Source of the DNA: Ascochyta rabiei
Taxonomy: Eukaryota > Ascomycota > Dothideomycetes > Pleosporales > Didymellaceae
Assembly: GCF_004011695.2 (NCBI RefSeq)
Contig: NC_082421.1
Span: forward strand, 1,246,501 to 1,310,500
Length of the DNA: 64,000 nt
Reading direction: 5' to 3'
Shown here in pieces: positions 12,124 to 24,738 of this stretch (positions are counted from its first letter, which is position 1; every line of letters begins with the position of its first letter). The translations under genes were made by a program, and so were the position numbers. The notes below the pieces were generated by a model. The model had not been told where the DNA came from. It ran no database searches and saw nothing but the letters and a program-made list of their open reading frames with translations.

Positions 12124-13475
12124 AGAATAAATTAGACTATAGAAATATACATACAGATATACAGTAACTAGTAGTAAGATAACTAGATTTTACTATTACC
12201 TATAGCATAGATTATATATAACAATAAATTATTAGAAGTAATAGAAGAATTACTATTCTTTCTAAATTCTATAATATACCTAAATCTCGTTACTAGAAGT
12301 CTAGACACGCTAGTTAAGACTAAATTAATAGTATCCTTAGTAGTAAGACTAAAGGAAGTGTATAAAAAGGCACTAGAGAATATTAGTAAGGCTTAAGAAC
12401 AAGTAATCTTATATATTAACTAGATAAGAAAACCTATACCTTAGCTAAGAGAGAGAGATAAAGCCTATCTTCTTATAAAAAACCTTTGTATATAAAGACT
12501 AACAAAAAACTAGACTATATTAAAGTTAGACACTTTTTTATTTCTAAGTAGATAAGCCTAGTTAACTAAAGGCTTAATCTACTAAAGAATATAAAGATCT
12601 ATCTAGTGTTCTACATATAACTATTAGAACTAGCTAACTCTAGAACGCCTATCTAGAAGAGCTTCTATTACTAAGCTAATAGTAAAGACTAATAGGAAGT
12701 TAAAAAGATAATATAACACTAGAAGGAAGGTAGCTAGGATAAATATCTAGTTAAGTTGTTAGAATACCCTAATAAAGAAAATATATAGGTACTAACTACG
12801 CACCTTATAAACTACTAGTAGTTATTTAAACAATATAAAGAGACTAATTAGGTAGTGCTACGTTACTCTCTTAGTACTCTAAGGGTTAGCCTTTAAAGGC
12901 GCTCTAGGTACTAGATAACAATAAGAATTTATTAACAGATCTAACTTAATAGTTCCTACCTTTAACTACTCTTACTTTTAAATACTGCGCTCCTCTACTA
13001 TAATAGCCTCCTTAGCTTAATAGTCTAATAAATCTATTTGTTATTATAAATGCTTTTTACGCGTATAAGCTATATATAAATCCTTTATAGTTTTTTTTTA
13101 GATATAAGTAGTACTTTAGTTTACGCCTTATAACCCTCTTTAATACACATATATAAGTTCTCTCTCTTAGACACTAGTTAGGTAAACTTAGATTAAGTTA
13201 CCTTTATATTATAATGTTGTTCTAAGTAAATATACTTACTGTTTTTCTTAGACTAGATATAAACCTTATATACTTAGTTATACTTTATATAGGTTTTATA
13301 TTTCTATACTATAATCTCTTTAAAGGATTTAATAGATTTATGTAAATATAGACAGTAAGCTAAACTTAAGATATTTAGTTATTTTAGTATTGTTAAGACC
13401 TACCTAGTAATTAAAAAAGGGTCCTGCGTTATATAAATAAGCTTAAGAGACTAAGCTAAGATAGAGGGGGGATAG

Positions 13476-13954
13476 TATTATAATCTATAGAATATAGAAA
13501 GGATTTATGTAATTATAGTAGCTGCAGTATAGTTATTATAATAATAGAATAAATAATATATAAGTAATGATTACCTATTAGCACTTAGCTAACAGCTTAT
13601 AGAACACGTAACCTAATTAGAGCTTAGTAAGATTAGTATAATTAGTAATTAGTATAATTTATGCTTAGTGTAATTAGAGGATGTATAATACTAATTAGTC
13701 TATATTACTACTATAATTATTAAAGTATATAGTTAGTAGGAATATAACCTCTATAGTTTGTGTTTAACTTTATTAATTAAGTTTATCTTTAAAATCTTTA
13801 CCTACTCTTAAACTAGACAGTCTACTCTGTACTATTTATTACACCCTATCTTTATAAGCTTTACTTAGTTAATAACCCTTACTAATCTAGTAACCGTACT
13901 AATCTTAAATAATTAATAGAAGTAGTGCTTATAGTCTTTAACTAAAGTATAATT
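13476..13954 (+). repeat. G1 3' LTR
   Basis: About 479 bp, starting TATTATAATCTATAG (TG end changed to TA) straight after a polypurine tract. The last 230 bp align with both G2 LTRs (478-480 bp); the first half is more diverged. The right boundary is set by homology to G2 and may be off by a few bases; the following bases are TTAAA, a possible target duplication whose partner is off-window. Confidence 0.85.
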
Positions 13955-14335
13955 TTAAAACCTACCTTAATAAGTATTATGCGTATACTCTATAAATAGG
14001 ATTCTAATAGAATAAGATACTAAGCCTAGTATAAGGCCTATAAGCTTTAAGACATAGTAATTATAATATTTAAGACTAAAGTAGATAGTAGAGAAGTAAT
14101 AGGTAAGTCTAATACTTAAGATAGAAGTAGTATAAGGTCTAGATTATATAGATAGAGGCTAGTAGCCTTCTACCTAGCTTATATATCTCTCTTAGATTGT
14201 TTCTTATCTCTTACCTTATTATATAATATAATAAAGCACTCCTTTTTAATAGGTACTGCGTTATTAAGTGCTAAGAAGGCTTAGATACTACTATAGTACT
14301 AAGATTTAAGTATAAGAATAGAGCTAGTGTGCTAG
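13955..14335 (+). pseudogene. Unidentified decayed frame X, part 1
   Basis: Sequence outside all recognised elements. A + strand frame starting at an ATG near 13989 reads through with only TAA/TAG interruptions to the CTAG at 14332-14335, and carries on at 16288 when the TRIM is removed. I do not recognise the product. A second + frame is about equally open, so the coding frame is uncertain. It could be a host gene or, more likely given the RIP damage, a further old repeat. Confidence 0.4.
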
Positions 14336-14540
14336 TGTATAGAGTAACTACCTTAGTAATACTAGTAAATAGAGGGGATAACCTTAGCAATCCCTTAGAT
14401 GCTAGGAATAAGAGAGGCATCTATCTATCTAATAGATCTAACCTTACTACTTACCTATTAATCTATCTCTCTATATCTACTCTTCCTCTCTTCTATCTCT
14501 CTTTCTCTGCCTACTAATAGGTGCTTCCTACTCCTATTTA
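14336..14540 (+). repeat. D1 LTR, first
   Basis: 205 bp, intact TG start, ending CTCCTATTTA. A short open stretch across it is antisense-free chance coding and not a gene. Confidence 0.8.
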
Positions 14541-15254
14541 AAATAGTAACCTAACTAGGGGGCATAGTATAGTAGGCAGAAAGAGAGACCCTTATTCTTA
14601 CTACGTTACTTAGCACCTCTTCTAGTATATCTAGTAGATCTAGTAGTACCTCTTCTAGTATATCTAGTATATCTGTTAGCACTTAGATCTAGCACATCTA
14701 GCAGATCTAGTAGATCTGTTAGATTCTAAGGTATGCTATATGCTAGCTAATTAGTACCTACTAGGTAACACCTAGTAGCATCTAATTAGATAGGAGGAAC
14801 TACTTCTATCTATCTAGCTATCTATAGGTTACACCTTAGCACTACCTCTATCTATTATTAGTAGCTATCTGTAGGTTACACCTTAGTACTATCTCTCTAC
14901 CTCTATCTATCTAGCTATCTATAGATTACGCCCTAGTACTACCTACCTATTACTAGTAGCTATCTAAGGGTTAGTCCTCTTATATTACACACTGCTCTTA
15001 GCACCTCTTAGTATCTCTTCTAGTACGCTGCTAATAGCTATAAGTATTAGAATTAGTATCTATTAGTATTAGTATTAGGATTAGAATTAGGACTAAGATT
15101 AGAATTGTTTAGACTATTTAGAAGGTTAACATCTATCTATATTAGAGTTAGTATTAGTATTAGTATTAGTATTTTTAGAATTAGAATTAGTATTAGTAGT
15201 AGCTATTACAGTATAATAGGACTATACTATTAAGGTAGAGAAGGTTTATACTAG

Positions 15255-15459
15255 TATATAGAGTAACTACCTTAGTAATACTAGTAAATAGGGGGGATAA
15301 CCTTAGTAATCCCTTAGATACTAGGTATAAGAGAGGTATCTATCTATCTAATAGATCTAACCTTACTACTTACATACTAATCTATTTCTCTACATCTACT
15401 CTTCTTCTCTTTTATCTCTCTCTCTCTGCCTACTAATAGGTGCTTCCTACTCCTATTTA
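15255..15459 (+). repeat. D1 LTR, middle
   Basis: 205 bp, TG start changed to TA, ends CTCCTATTTA. Shared by the two units of the tandem. Confidence 0.8.
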
Positions 15460-16078
15460 AAATAGTAACCTAACTAGGGGGCACAGTATAGTAGGCAGAG
15501 AGAGAGACCTTTATTCTTACTACGTTGCTTAGTACCTCTTCTAGTATATCTAGTAGATCTAGTAGTACCTCTTCTAGTATATCTAGCGTATCTATTAGCA
15601 CATAGATCTAGCACATCTAGTAGATATAGTAGATCTATTAGATCCTAAGATATACTATATACTAGCTAATTAGCACCTACTAGGTAACACCTAGTAGTAT
15701 CTAATTAGATAGAAGGAACTACTTCTATCTATCTAGCTATCTATAGGTTACACCTTAGCACTACCTCTATGTATTATTAGTAGCTATCTATAGGTTACAC
15801 CTTAGCACTATCTCTCTACCTCTATCTATCTAGCTATCTATAGATTACGCCCTAGTACTACCTACCTATTACTAGTAGCTATCTAAGGGTTAGTCCTCTT
15901 ATATTACACACTGCTCTTAGCACCTCTTAGTATCTCTTCTAGTATACTGCTAATAGCTATTAGTATTAGAAATAGTATTAGTATTAGTATTAGTATTTTT
16001 AGAATAAGGATTAGTATTAGTAGTAGCTATTGCAGCATAATAGAACTATACTATTAAGGTAGAGAAGGTTTATACTAG

Positions 16079-16283
16079 TGTATAGAGTAACTACCTTAGT
16101 AATACTAGTAAATAGGGGGGATAACCTTAGTAATCCCTTAGATGCTAGGTATAAGAGGGGCATCTATCTATCTAATAGATCTAACCTTACTACTTACCTA
16201 TTAATCTATCTCTCTACATCTACTCTTCTTCTCTTTTATCTTTCTCTCTCTGTCTACTAACAGGTGCTTTCTACTCCTGTTTA
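16079..16283 (+). repeat. D1 LTR, last
   Basis: 205 bp, TG start kept, ends CTCCTGTTTA, followed by the CTAG duplication and frame X. Confidence 0.8.
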
Positions 16284-16581
16284 CTAGATCTAGTAGCTAG
16301 AGGATGTATAACGCGTAAGGTAGAAGGTATAGAAGATAGACCTTACTCTACTTATTAAGCTATATAAAGTCTATTAAGATATAAGAGCTATAGATGTCTA
16401 GTATAAGTAGCTACTAGTAGATAGGTTAAGGTATAGTTTAAGATAGAAAACTCTACCTTAGCTACTTATATCTAATAGTTTAAAATATCTATTTATTCTC
16501 TAACATTGTATAGAGCTAATTAGATACCTCTTATTTTAGAAACTACGTAGATTATAGATGCTTACCTTTAAAAATAACTAG
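16284..16581 (+). pseudogene. Unidentified decayed frame X, part 2
   Basis: Continues part 1 in frame after removal of D1 and one CTAG, and ends at the CTAG (16578-16581) that borders Gypsy G4. It is interrupted by about ten TAA/TAG in under 100 codons in either of two candidate frames. Product unknown; the segment is Ile/Leu/Gln-rich. The next piece is at 47812. Confidence 0.4.
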
Positions 16582-16805
16582 TATAGATAAGAATATTGCT
16601 TAATATAAGAAGGTTATTGTCTTTAATAGCGAGCCCTAATAGCTTGCTAAGATTATCTAATAAACCCTTCTAACAATAACGTGCCTCTAATTCCTAATAG
16701 CCCTTTAAGCCCTTGCTAGTTAATACCCCTAATAATTACGTACACCTAAACCCTAATAGCCTTCTAAGCTCTTACTAGTTAGCCTTAAACTTTTACTCTA
16801 CTGTA
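16582..16805 (-). repeat. G4 3' LTR
   Basis: 224 bp, starting TATAGATAAGAATATTGC and ending CTCTACTGTA on the + strand; both ends are RIP versions of TG/CA termini. It pairs with 47588-47811. The adjoining minus-strand sequence AGAGTAGGGAATA is a modest polypurine tract. Confidence 0.85.
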
Positions 16806-17422
16806 TATATTCCCTACTCTAAGAGCTTAGTTCTCTTAAGCTTACCCCTACCTCTACTTATTATTCTGCCCTTCTATAAATCTACTGTCCGCCCTAATAG
16901 AAGACCTATTAATGTTTACCTCTAGGCCTCTTTACTTTAAACAACCTTCTAGTATTACCTAGTAATTTATTAGGCTGTTGCTTAATAGTTTATGTTTACC
17001 TAACTATATTTAGTATAGTATTTAGGTATCTAAGCCTATTATAACTAATTTGTAAAGCTCTATTAGTTTAAGATTTTAAGAAAGAACCTTATATAGGACC
17101 TAAACTGTTTACTATAATAGCTAAGGTAAGTCTAGGTATCTATTATTTATTTATCTAGTAAATCTCCTACTTATATATTTATTTGCCTACGTTATTAGAG
17201 AAGGGCAACCTAATAGCCTATTAGACTGTTTAAGAACCTATAACCCTCTAGCTCTAGGCCTACTAATTAGTAGGTTGTATAGCCTATTCTAGCAACCTAC
17301 TACCTTTTACTAGGTAATATTACTCTTATAAACGTAATAGTAAACAACTTTTACTACCTTTAGGTTTCTTTAGAATAACGTATTTAAGTATAATAGCTAT
17401 AGAGAAGGTAGTAGCTAGGATT

Positions 17423-17430
17423 TATATAAG
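17423..17430 (+). promoter_or_regulatory. TATA-like box ahead of the G4 antisense frame
   Basis: TATATAAG 134 bp upstream of the ATG at 17564, followed by a pyrimidine-rich leader (17440-17560) of the kind seen ahead of many fungal starts. In an AT-rich region such a match has limited weight. Confidence 0.35.
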
Positions 17431-17755
17431 CAGCCCTAGATCTACTTTCTCTCTTTCTTATTACTTTTAGCTTCTACTTTGTTAAGCTTCTTAACTTTCT
17501 ACTTCTTTAACCTTTAACAACATATTAGGCTTTTAGACCCTTATTTTAACCTTCTCTTTTATTATGTCTACCTTGTCTTTTAGATCTCTAGTTAAGCGTA
17601 GTAGTAGTAGTAGTAGTAATAAGAAGCTTCTACTTAGAGGTTAAGGCTGTATAGATTATAGTGTTAGCCTAACTAAAGCTTACTATCTTTCTCTATTGGA
17701 ATAAGCTTAGCTTATTTATAAGACTCTTATTCCTTCTCTTTTTAACACTAATAGG

Positions 17756-17910
17756 TGTTAGATAACCGACCTTGCCGAACTAAGCTAGGGTTAACCTTAG
17801 CTATCTTAGTGGCTAGCGGCACATACATATGAAATTAGCTATTAAAATAGATAATTATTAATAAAATTTTCTTTATTATTATCTTTGTATGTTACGCATA
17901 TTATCTAACA
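17756..17910 (+). repeat. C1 5' LTR
   Basis: 155 bp, starts TGTTAGATAACCGACC and ends ATTATCTAACA; the ends form an inverted repeat. TG and CA termini are unmutated here. Confidence 0.95.
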
Positions 17911-20570
17911 ATTAGAATTGTTACTAACACTACTAAGATACTCTGTTAATATATTACTATTATTAATGTATAATTTAATAATAATTCTTATAGATTATAT
18001 AACCTATATACCTTAGCTACATTAACTATAGACCTACTACGCCTCTCTAGACGTATAGAAGAAGATAGACCTAAATTAGACTATTTCTCTAAGAACTAAA
18101 CTATAAGTACCTAACGCCTTAGATATTACTAACTATAAGAGGAGGCCATTCCTTAGCAATAATAAATAAGAAAACTCTTAGCTTCTAGAAATTCTATCTA
18201 AACTATTAGCTAACAGCCTAAAGGCATAGAAGGAAGATAATAACTATTAGAAGAGCTGCCTAAAATCCTATAAGATAGTAGATAGAGACACCTATAAGGA
18301 ATAAGCTAACCTAGATAAGGTAGTAATATTTATCTAAAGATTAGTATTACCTTACCTTATAAAGAACTACTACTAACTAGGTAAATTAATTTAAATATAG
18401 CTTATTAGCCTTAAATATATAATTAGTATTAATGCTAAAGAAGAACAATTACGCGTACGCTACTAATACCTAGCAGCCCTTAACCTAATAAGATAACCTA
18501 GGAGCTAGGATACCTAGCTCTTTAAGTATAATTATGCTGTAACTAACACTAAAACTAAGGGTGTTACTAAAATATACAATATACAGGACACTATCTAAGA
18601 CTTCTTAGATTTAGAAAAAAAAATAGCGCTAACCTAGGTAACAATATTCTAGGACTATAGTAAATAAGAATAAAATATAACTTATAAAGAAATAATAGAA
18701 CGCTTCTAAGAGTATATAAGTATGTACTACTCTAAGAAGAAATAGTAAAGGGGCGCCTTTGCTATAGGGAATAAGTTAACTCTTACTACTAGTAGTAAAT
18801 CTACTCTAGATACTAAAAGAGACGCCTTCTATATTATTAAAGATGTATTATTTACTTCTACTACACAGAGACGTTAGGGAAGACCTTATTAAAAACAGAA
18901 TATTAGTTAAATAACTACATCTAAGTAATCCCTAAGAGAGGATATAGTAGTAGCTAGAGAAGTAAAATACTCTACTTATAGATAACGCTATAGACTAGAA
19001 GATTACTACTATATCTATAAATATAAATTACTAGAATAGTTTACTATATATAATAGAATTACTAAGATAGTATAATTTAAGATAGAATAAAATACTAACC
19101 TTTAAGATTAGGTTAGATCTACAAAATAAGGTTATACTAAGACACTAGCTATTAAGATATTCTAAATACTAGAGGCACCTCTAGAATAACTATAGGGATA
19201 GAAGATATTAATAATTAATATAAGTCTAGTTAAAGAATTATATAATATAGAGCTACTAAGCTACCTTCTTAAAAACTTCTTTATTCTTAACCTAGAATTA
19301 ATAATCTATATTTTAAATAATAAGGACTAGATATAAGACCTTACTCTACCTATATTAAATAACTACCTATAGGTAGAAAACCTCTAGGTATAGATATAGA
19401 GATATAGCACTATCTATCTCTATCTATTAAATATAAGCTAACTAACTACTCTTAAACTATATAATATAGTATGGTACCTAGACATACTTTATAATCTTAT
19501 CTTATTCTAATAACTACGTTAATAGGGGATCTAGTAGGATATAAAAGGAGATCTTACTTAGCTTAGACAAGTAGATAAGATAGCTATTACATCCTTAGAT
19601 TAATAATATAGATAATAGGTACTTAGAGAACAGCTAGAGACAGTATTTATAATATAATTAACATAAAGCTAAATACCTAAGACTACTACTACTCTGCTAT
19701 AGTATAAGTAAATAGAGTACTCTAGAGCTACTACTATTAAACACCTTATCTAATAATCTTAGGGGGTAAGAGTTAGAGGTATTACTACAGTCTAATATAA
19801 TGTTTATAGATAAGCTAAGACTAAGAGGTAAATTAGTTAAACACTATAAATAAGTAATAAAGGACTAGAAGAATATATAGTAGTTACCTTCTACTTATAT
19901 AAAGAAGAAAGCTTTACTTAGAAAGAGAGCTAATTACTTACTATTAATAGGCAATCTAGCTTCCTCTAGGACTTCTACTTTAAAAATAATTAACTAGAAA
20001 AAATAATTATCTACTTTCTAGACACTTTTACACAATTCGTGTTAGAACAATATAAGATCTAGGCTAAGGTAATGAAGTATAAAAGTAAAATTACTATAAT
20101 AAAACTAGAAGTATTATAATAGTGCGCTATATAGTTAATAAGGCTTAAGCCTTCTACACTATACACCTACGTATAGAATAGAGAGGCTAAATACTTAGAG
20201 GGTGTAATAAAAGATAACGCACGTACTATACGATTAGATATAAATCTACTATAGAAAATGTAGCTAGAGATTATAAGGGTAGTAGTATACCTACATAACT
20301 AAAAATTAAGGTTATTAAATAACTAGAAATTACTCTATAATATACTCTTTACCTATATAGCTTAACTAGCTAGCTTAAATATATAAAGTAGAAAACTAGA
20401 CTAGGTATTTCTAAAAGTATATAGATGTAAAGCCTTTACTCTTATAAATAATACTCTTTAAGGAAAGTTATAATTCTAGTAACTAGACCTTAGAGTATAG
20501 GTAGAATACCTAGTAGAATACTAATTCTTAAATATATATTAGATATAGATTTTAACTTTAGTAAAAGTTA

Positions 20571-22434
20571 ACGTACCCTACAGGCAAGCCGCTTAACGGG
20601 CAAGCCGCTTACTTTTGCTAAGCCCCTACTAAACTCCACCCTATTATAGCCTAAAACAACCTAGTTTAGTACTATAAAGTACAGTATGGCCTGTAATACT
20701 ATTTAGAAACTACTTCTACCTCTTTCTAACACGTTTGCGCGTTGTGTCCTGTCTAATTACACTGTCTACAGCGTCTTTAGGAAGGCTTACCTCCTTTAGC
20801 GCGTACCTGCTTCTTTACCTTCTTCCTATTACTACGCGCCCTAAACTCCTTCAGAGTTGTTAATTACAGGCCATCCTCAACTGTTAGGGTCCCTTCTACC
20901 TAAACTTGCTTTCTTTTATGTAATTTTTGTTATATAGCTGCCTTATTAGTAGCTTAAAGCTAAGTAATCTCCTGTTACGCTAACACTAGCTTATACGCAA
21001 TTATTGCTGCCCCTTTTACTACCTTCTTAAACGCCTTAACTATAGAGGTAGGCGAACTATCTATATACCTCTAAATCCTTATCTTTATAAGCGTTGATTG
21101 CAACCTAAGTTTAAGGGTGTTGCTTAGGGTTTGCGACTGCTAGAGCTCGTTGTTAACAGGTAGTAGTGGTAATAGAGTGTGCAACTTTATATTAAGGGCT
21201 ATTATAACCCAGTCTAGGTTAAATAGGACTAATCTAGCACCTTAGAACCCTCCCTAGATATTCTTAGAAGTAATTGCAGCATTGTAGGCGCGTATAAAGC
21301 ATAGTAGGAACTCTGTCTTTATAATGTAGTTAATCTAGTTACGTATAAGTATTTCGGCTTAGTACCTATACGCCTTCTTTAAAGCAGTAAAACAACCTAT
21401 ATTAAGAGGCTGTGCAAGGTATAATAAGTAAGAAGGCAAATAGAGAGTAATAATCTTGTTATCCTTATAGTATTACTGGAATTTAAGAGAGTTATAGCTC
21501 TTATAACTATTAATAATAAGTAAACAGTAGGTGCTAATAGTACGCTCCTTTGTATGCCTATTAAAGTGCTTTAACTAGTTAAGACCAAGCTTGTTAGTAG
21601 TCTAGCCGTTATTAGAGACTCTAATAACCTAGTTGTAAGGTAGATCCTCTTCTTTGTACTAGGCAGAGAGGTAGTAGTAGGCTTTAAAGATAAGGAAGGC
21701 TAAAATAGCCTATTCTTTAGTATTAATGCTTACTATAGCTGTAGCCTACTCTCGGTTACCTAGCTAGATAGCCTTTAGCCGACCCCGTTGTTCTCAAGCT
21801 GTAATATCTACTTCTAGGGAGATCTAGCCTATTATAAAGCCTATCTCGTCGAAGTTGTACGTGTCTTCATCCTAGATGCTATACTTAGCTTTAATGTTAG
21901 CTACTAGGCTAAACCAGCCCTGTAGAACCTTAGAATCCTTACAGAGGGCTCTCTTATAGTCGTACTTACGATTAAACTTAACTTTAAGCTCTAGGTGTCG
22001 CTTAACAAACGTACTAGGCCAGTTTACGCTAATAGGGCCTAGATTACGCTTAGCGTGCAAAGAATTGGCTATAGTAGCTACATCTAAGAGCTAAGGGGAA
22101 AATCCTCGCGCATCTAGCTTAAGAACATGCTTAATAATTACCTCCTCCTTATTGTTGTCTAGCTTCTGTAAGTTGGCTATAGAATCTACGCGTAAAGGCC
22201 GTTCTATGTATTAGTTGCTTAGTGTCTTTTAAGAGACCCTGTAGATAGCTGCAGCGCGTTGCTAAGAGAGATTTGCGTCTTATTTAAGAGCCTAGAGCGC
22301 AAGCTGTATCTAAGCTTCCTTTAACGCGTCTAACTAGTGTTGTTAAGAAGACATTAGTGTAGGAGGAGAAGTTTAGTAGGGGCTTAGCAAAAGTAAGCGG
22401 CTTGCCTGTTAAGCGGCTTGCCTGTAGGGTACGT
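20571..22434 (-). mobile_element. pogo-like DNA transposon B2 inside Copia C1
   Basis: Complete 1864-bp element with TA at 20569-20570 and 22435-22436. It is at the fourth nesting level (X, G4, C1, B2) and is one of the least RIP-damaged elements of the window, which fits a late insertion. Confidence 0.97.
20609..22354 (-). pseudogene. B-family pogo transposase, least damaged copy
   Basis: 582-codon frame, ATG 22354 to TAA 20609-20611. Codons from 22060 down to 21872 are free of stops (62 residues covering the end of the CENP-B/Tc5-type DNA-binding region, with WPSTFVKRHLELK), and the following NFDEIGF motif keeps the first catalytic Asp at 21847-21852, which is Asn or lost in other copies. 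The second Asp is Asn (IINSYKS). The C-terminal knuckle C-x2-C-x4-H-x4-C is intact near 20730-20772. Stops elsewhere are RIP-type. Confidence 0.93.
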
Positions 22435-24584
22435 TATTAGTATAAGAGATATAATTTTTAATAAGAATACTATCTTTAGTAGCTAGACTTAGGACCTAAT
22501 AGATTACTTTATGTATAGCACTTTTAAAGAGATAGTAATATAGACAAGAAGCGCAGAGCTTCTACCTCTAACCTAAAATAAGGCTAAAATCTAGTTATTC
22601 TATAAGGACAACACTATTATATACTTAAATACTATAGAAGATTAACTAGAATATAATAATAGACAGAAAGCTAGGTATATATATCTGTCTCCTCTTCTAA
22701 CTCTACTACTAGTTACAGTATTAATAAATATATTACATGCTAATTAGTTAGAATTAACGCTAGCGTAATCCTAAGGAAACTTATAAACTATCTTATAGAA
22801 AGCTGTATTTATAGCTAGTATATAGGGTAGATGTATAGGTATATACTAGAGTAATAATATTAATAAAGTAGGCTAAAATAAATACTAATAAAGGGCCTTA
22901 AGCCTTTTTAAAGCTAACTTTTACTAGAGCTAACAGTATAATTAGACCTAGAGGACTACCTACTTTATAAATCGTTTAAAGAAGCTAAATAAGAACACCT
23001 TAGCAGCTATTAGAATATTAAGTTTTAGTCTAGAGTACCCCTAATAAAGACTAAGGTAGTAGAATACTTAATACTTAACTATATATATATATACACGTAT
23101 ACGCTTAATAAGAACTACTACCTACTTAAATATAAGGTATAAGTAGTAGTCTAAGGTAACTAGTAATAAAATATTAGTTTTAAAGATACGTATGCAGTAA
23201 CAGTAGCTAGCAGGTTCTTTAGAATGCTTATAGCAATTTTAGCAGTATATAACCTAGAACGTAAGTAGTTTAATATTATAAACGCCTTTTTTTATATATT
23301 AATTAATAGAGAAGTCTATATAAGGATGCTATATAGGTATTAGAACCTAGAAATAGTTTTATAGCTATATAAGGTACTATATAGACTAAGAATCTTTCTA
23401 CTTCTCTAGTAGAAGGAATTTATATCTACTCTGATAAGCTATAGATTTATAAGTGTTCTCTATAAACCCTATTACTTACTTAAGAATAGAGTTACTATCT
23501 TCTTCTATGTAGAAAATATTTTTATAGCTTATTACTAGACTAGAAAATATAAGGTAGATAAGGCTCTTAGCTATATTACTAATAAATACTCTATTATAGA
23601 AGGAAACAATCTATAATAGATTCTAGAAGTAGAGACAACCTAAGACTAAGACAACCTAAGGATTCTTCTCTTACAGGCGTTATATATTAACAAAATTAGC
23701 CCTCTAGTATATAAGATAGATATAAAATATAACATACTAATATTAAGTATTAAGCTTCTACTAAATAAAGAGGAAGCTGCAGCATTAGAAATTAACAAAT
23801 ACTAGAGAAAGATTAGATCTCTTCTCTTTACTGCAGTTACTACTAGGCCTAATATTACCTTTACTATATCTAGGCTAGTATAGTTTCTAACTAACTCTAG
23901 ACAGTAGCACTATAACGTAGTAGATTTAGTACTCTTGTACCTATAAGGAATATTAGACCTATTTCTTACCTTTAGAGGTAGTAAGCACCTAGTAGTTACT
24001 AGTAATATATTATTTACTAATTATACTCTTAATAGAAAGAGCTTCTAAGAATATACTATTAAACTATATAAAAGACTTATTACCTAGAGAGCTAATATAT
24101 AAGATATAGTTACTATATTAATAACTAAAGTAGAGCTACTTACCCTACTATAGGTAGCTAAGGAGGCTATCTTTATCTTATAACTATTATTAGAACTTAG
24201 TATAAACCTCTTATAATTAATAATTACTATTTAATATAATAATACCTAGACTATCTAATTAATTAATAGGGAATCCTCTAAACTATAAACTAAACTTTAA
24301 TATATAGATATTTACAACTACTAGCTATAATAAGAGGTAAATAAAGGTACTATAATAGTAACCTATATCCTATATACTTAAATATTAGCTAATAGACTTA
24401 TAAAGGCTCTGCCTTTAGGTAAGTAATTAACCTTTCTAAGGTAGTTAGAACTAGAGAAACATACTAAACAAAGAAAGTTAGCTAATACCTAGATAATTTT
24501 ACTTAACTAAAAGCCTGCTAACCTAGAGGTATAATAAGAGCTAAATATGTCTAGCTTTAATAGAGCCTTAAAGCTAAGGGGGTA

Positions 24585-24738
24585 TGTAAGATAACTAACC
24601 TTACTAAACTAAGCTAGGGTTAACCTTAGCTAACTTAGGGGCTAGCGGCATATATATATAAAATTGGTTATTAAAATAGATAATTATTAACTAATTACCT
24701 TTATTATTATCTCTGCATTTTAAGTATATTATCTAATA
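24585..24738 (+). repeat. C1 3' LTR
   Basis: 154 bp, starts TGTAAGATAACTAACC and ends ATTATCTAATA (CA changed to TA). Clearly diverged from the 5' LTR, mainly by transitions plus a few other changes. Confidence 0.93.

Larger units (their letters stand above)
9291..13475 (+). pseudogene. G1 pol: protease, RT, RNase H, integrase, chromodomain
   Basis: Decayed polyprotein, colinear with G2. The protease active site reads LLDLEV near 9360-9380 (DSG/DTG type, Ser/Thr position lost). The reverse transcriptase catalytic box reads YLDN at 10419-10430, that is YxDD with the second Asp changed to Asn by G-to-A. RNase H follows and is interrupted by H at 11102-11300; the integrase core runs about 11.52-12.6 kb and a chromodomain-like segment lies near 12688-12850. 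The 12.9-13.47 kb stretch is a weakly coding tail ending in a polypurine tract (AGATAGAGGGGGGATAG). All breaks are TAA/TAG. Confidence 0.82.
1..13954 (+). mobile_element. Gypsy chromovirus G1, 5' end off the window
   Basis: LTR retrotransposon colinear with the complete copy G2 (29464-41314). Its own sequence is 1-4, 3738-3954, 5822-7242, 9110-11101 and 11301-13954; the rest is nested A1, A2, A3 and H. Order is gag with a zinc knuckle, protease, reverse transcriptase, RNase H, integrase, chromodomain and 3' LTR, which is the chromovirus arrangement of Ty3/Gypsy. By comparison with G2 only the 5' LTR and roughly 95 bp of leader lie beyond the left edge. All frames are broken by TAA/TAG, mostly at Gln and Trp positions. 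Confidence 0.9.
14336..16283 (+). mobile_element. Tandem TRIM-like element D1 (three LTRs, two interiors)
   Basis: Structure LTR-interior-LTR-interior-LTR, with three direct repeats of exactly 205 bp (14336-14540, 15255-15459, 16079-16283) and interiors of 714 and 619 bp. CTAG lies on both sides (14332-14335, 16284-16287), consistent with a 4-bp target duplication. LTRs start TGTATAGAG or TATATAGAG and end TGTTTA or TATTTA. There is no gag or pol; interiors are simple-sequence rich (TCTATC, TTAGTA tracts). A single-unit copy, D2, lies on the minus strand at 57011-58138. The extra unit is best explained by unequal LTR recombination. Confidence 0.8.
17966..24575 (+). pseudogene. C1 gag-pol polyprotein, split by B2
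   Basis: Starts at ATG 17966, 55 bp after the LTR, with a Copia-type gag. A pre-integrase/integrase region (about 19.6-20.5 kb) includes a stretch ending in the Copia-typical link that follows the core (L-x-VYRCKAF near 20.4 kb). B2 (20571-22434) then interrupts. The Copia RT follows at about 23.04-23.9 kb, with a catalytic box reading YVEN at 23506-23517 where YVDD is expected, and RNase H runs to about 24.55 kb. The frame is broken only by TAA/TAG. It would have made particle, protease, integrase and RT; now dead. Confidence 0.88.
17756..24738 (+). mobile_element. Ty1/Copia retrotransposon C1
   Basis: Complete element: LTRs of 155 and 154 bp, ATAGG duplication at 17751-17755 and 24739-24743, and a polypurine run (AAGCTAAGGGGG) before the 3' LTR. 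It is inserted in the antisense frame of G4. Without nested B2 it is about 5.1 kb, a normal Copia size. Domain order gag, integrase, RT, RNase H is the Copia order. Confidence 0.95.

Noticed and set aside
14329..14517. 62-residue open frame, with relatives at 16078-16260 and 57034-57216
   Set aside because: All three are the same stretch of the non-coding D LTR; conservation reflects copy identity and the frame ends with the LTR.
15040..15190. CRISPR-like or satellite array of TTAGTA units
   Set aside because: Irregular short tandem repeats in the D interior, without spacers of constant size; simple-sequence DNA.
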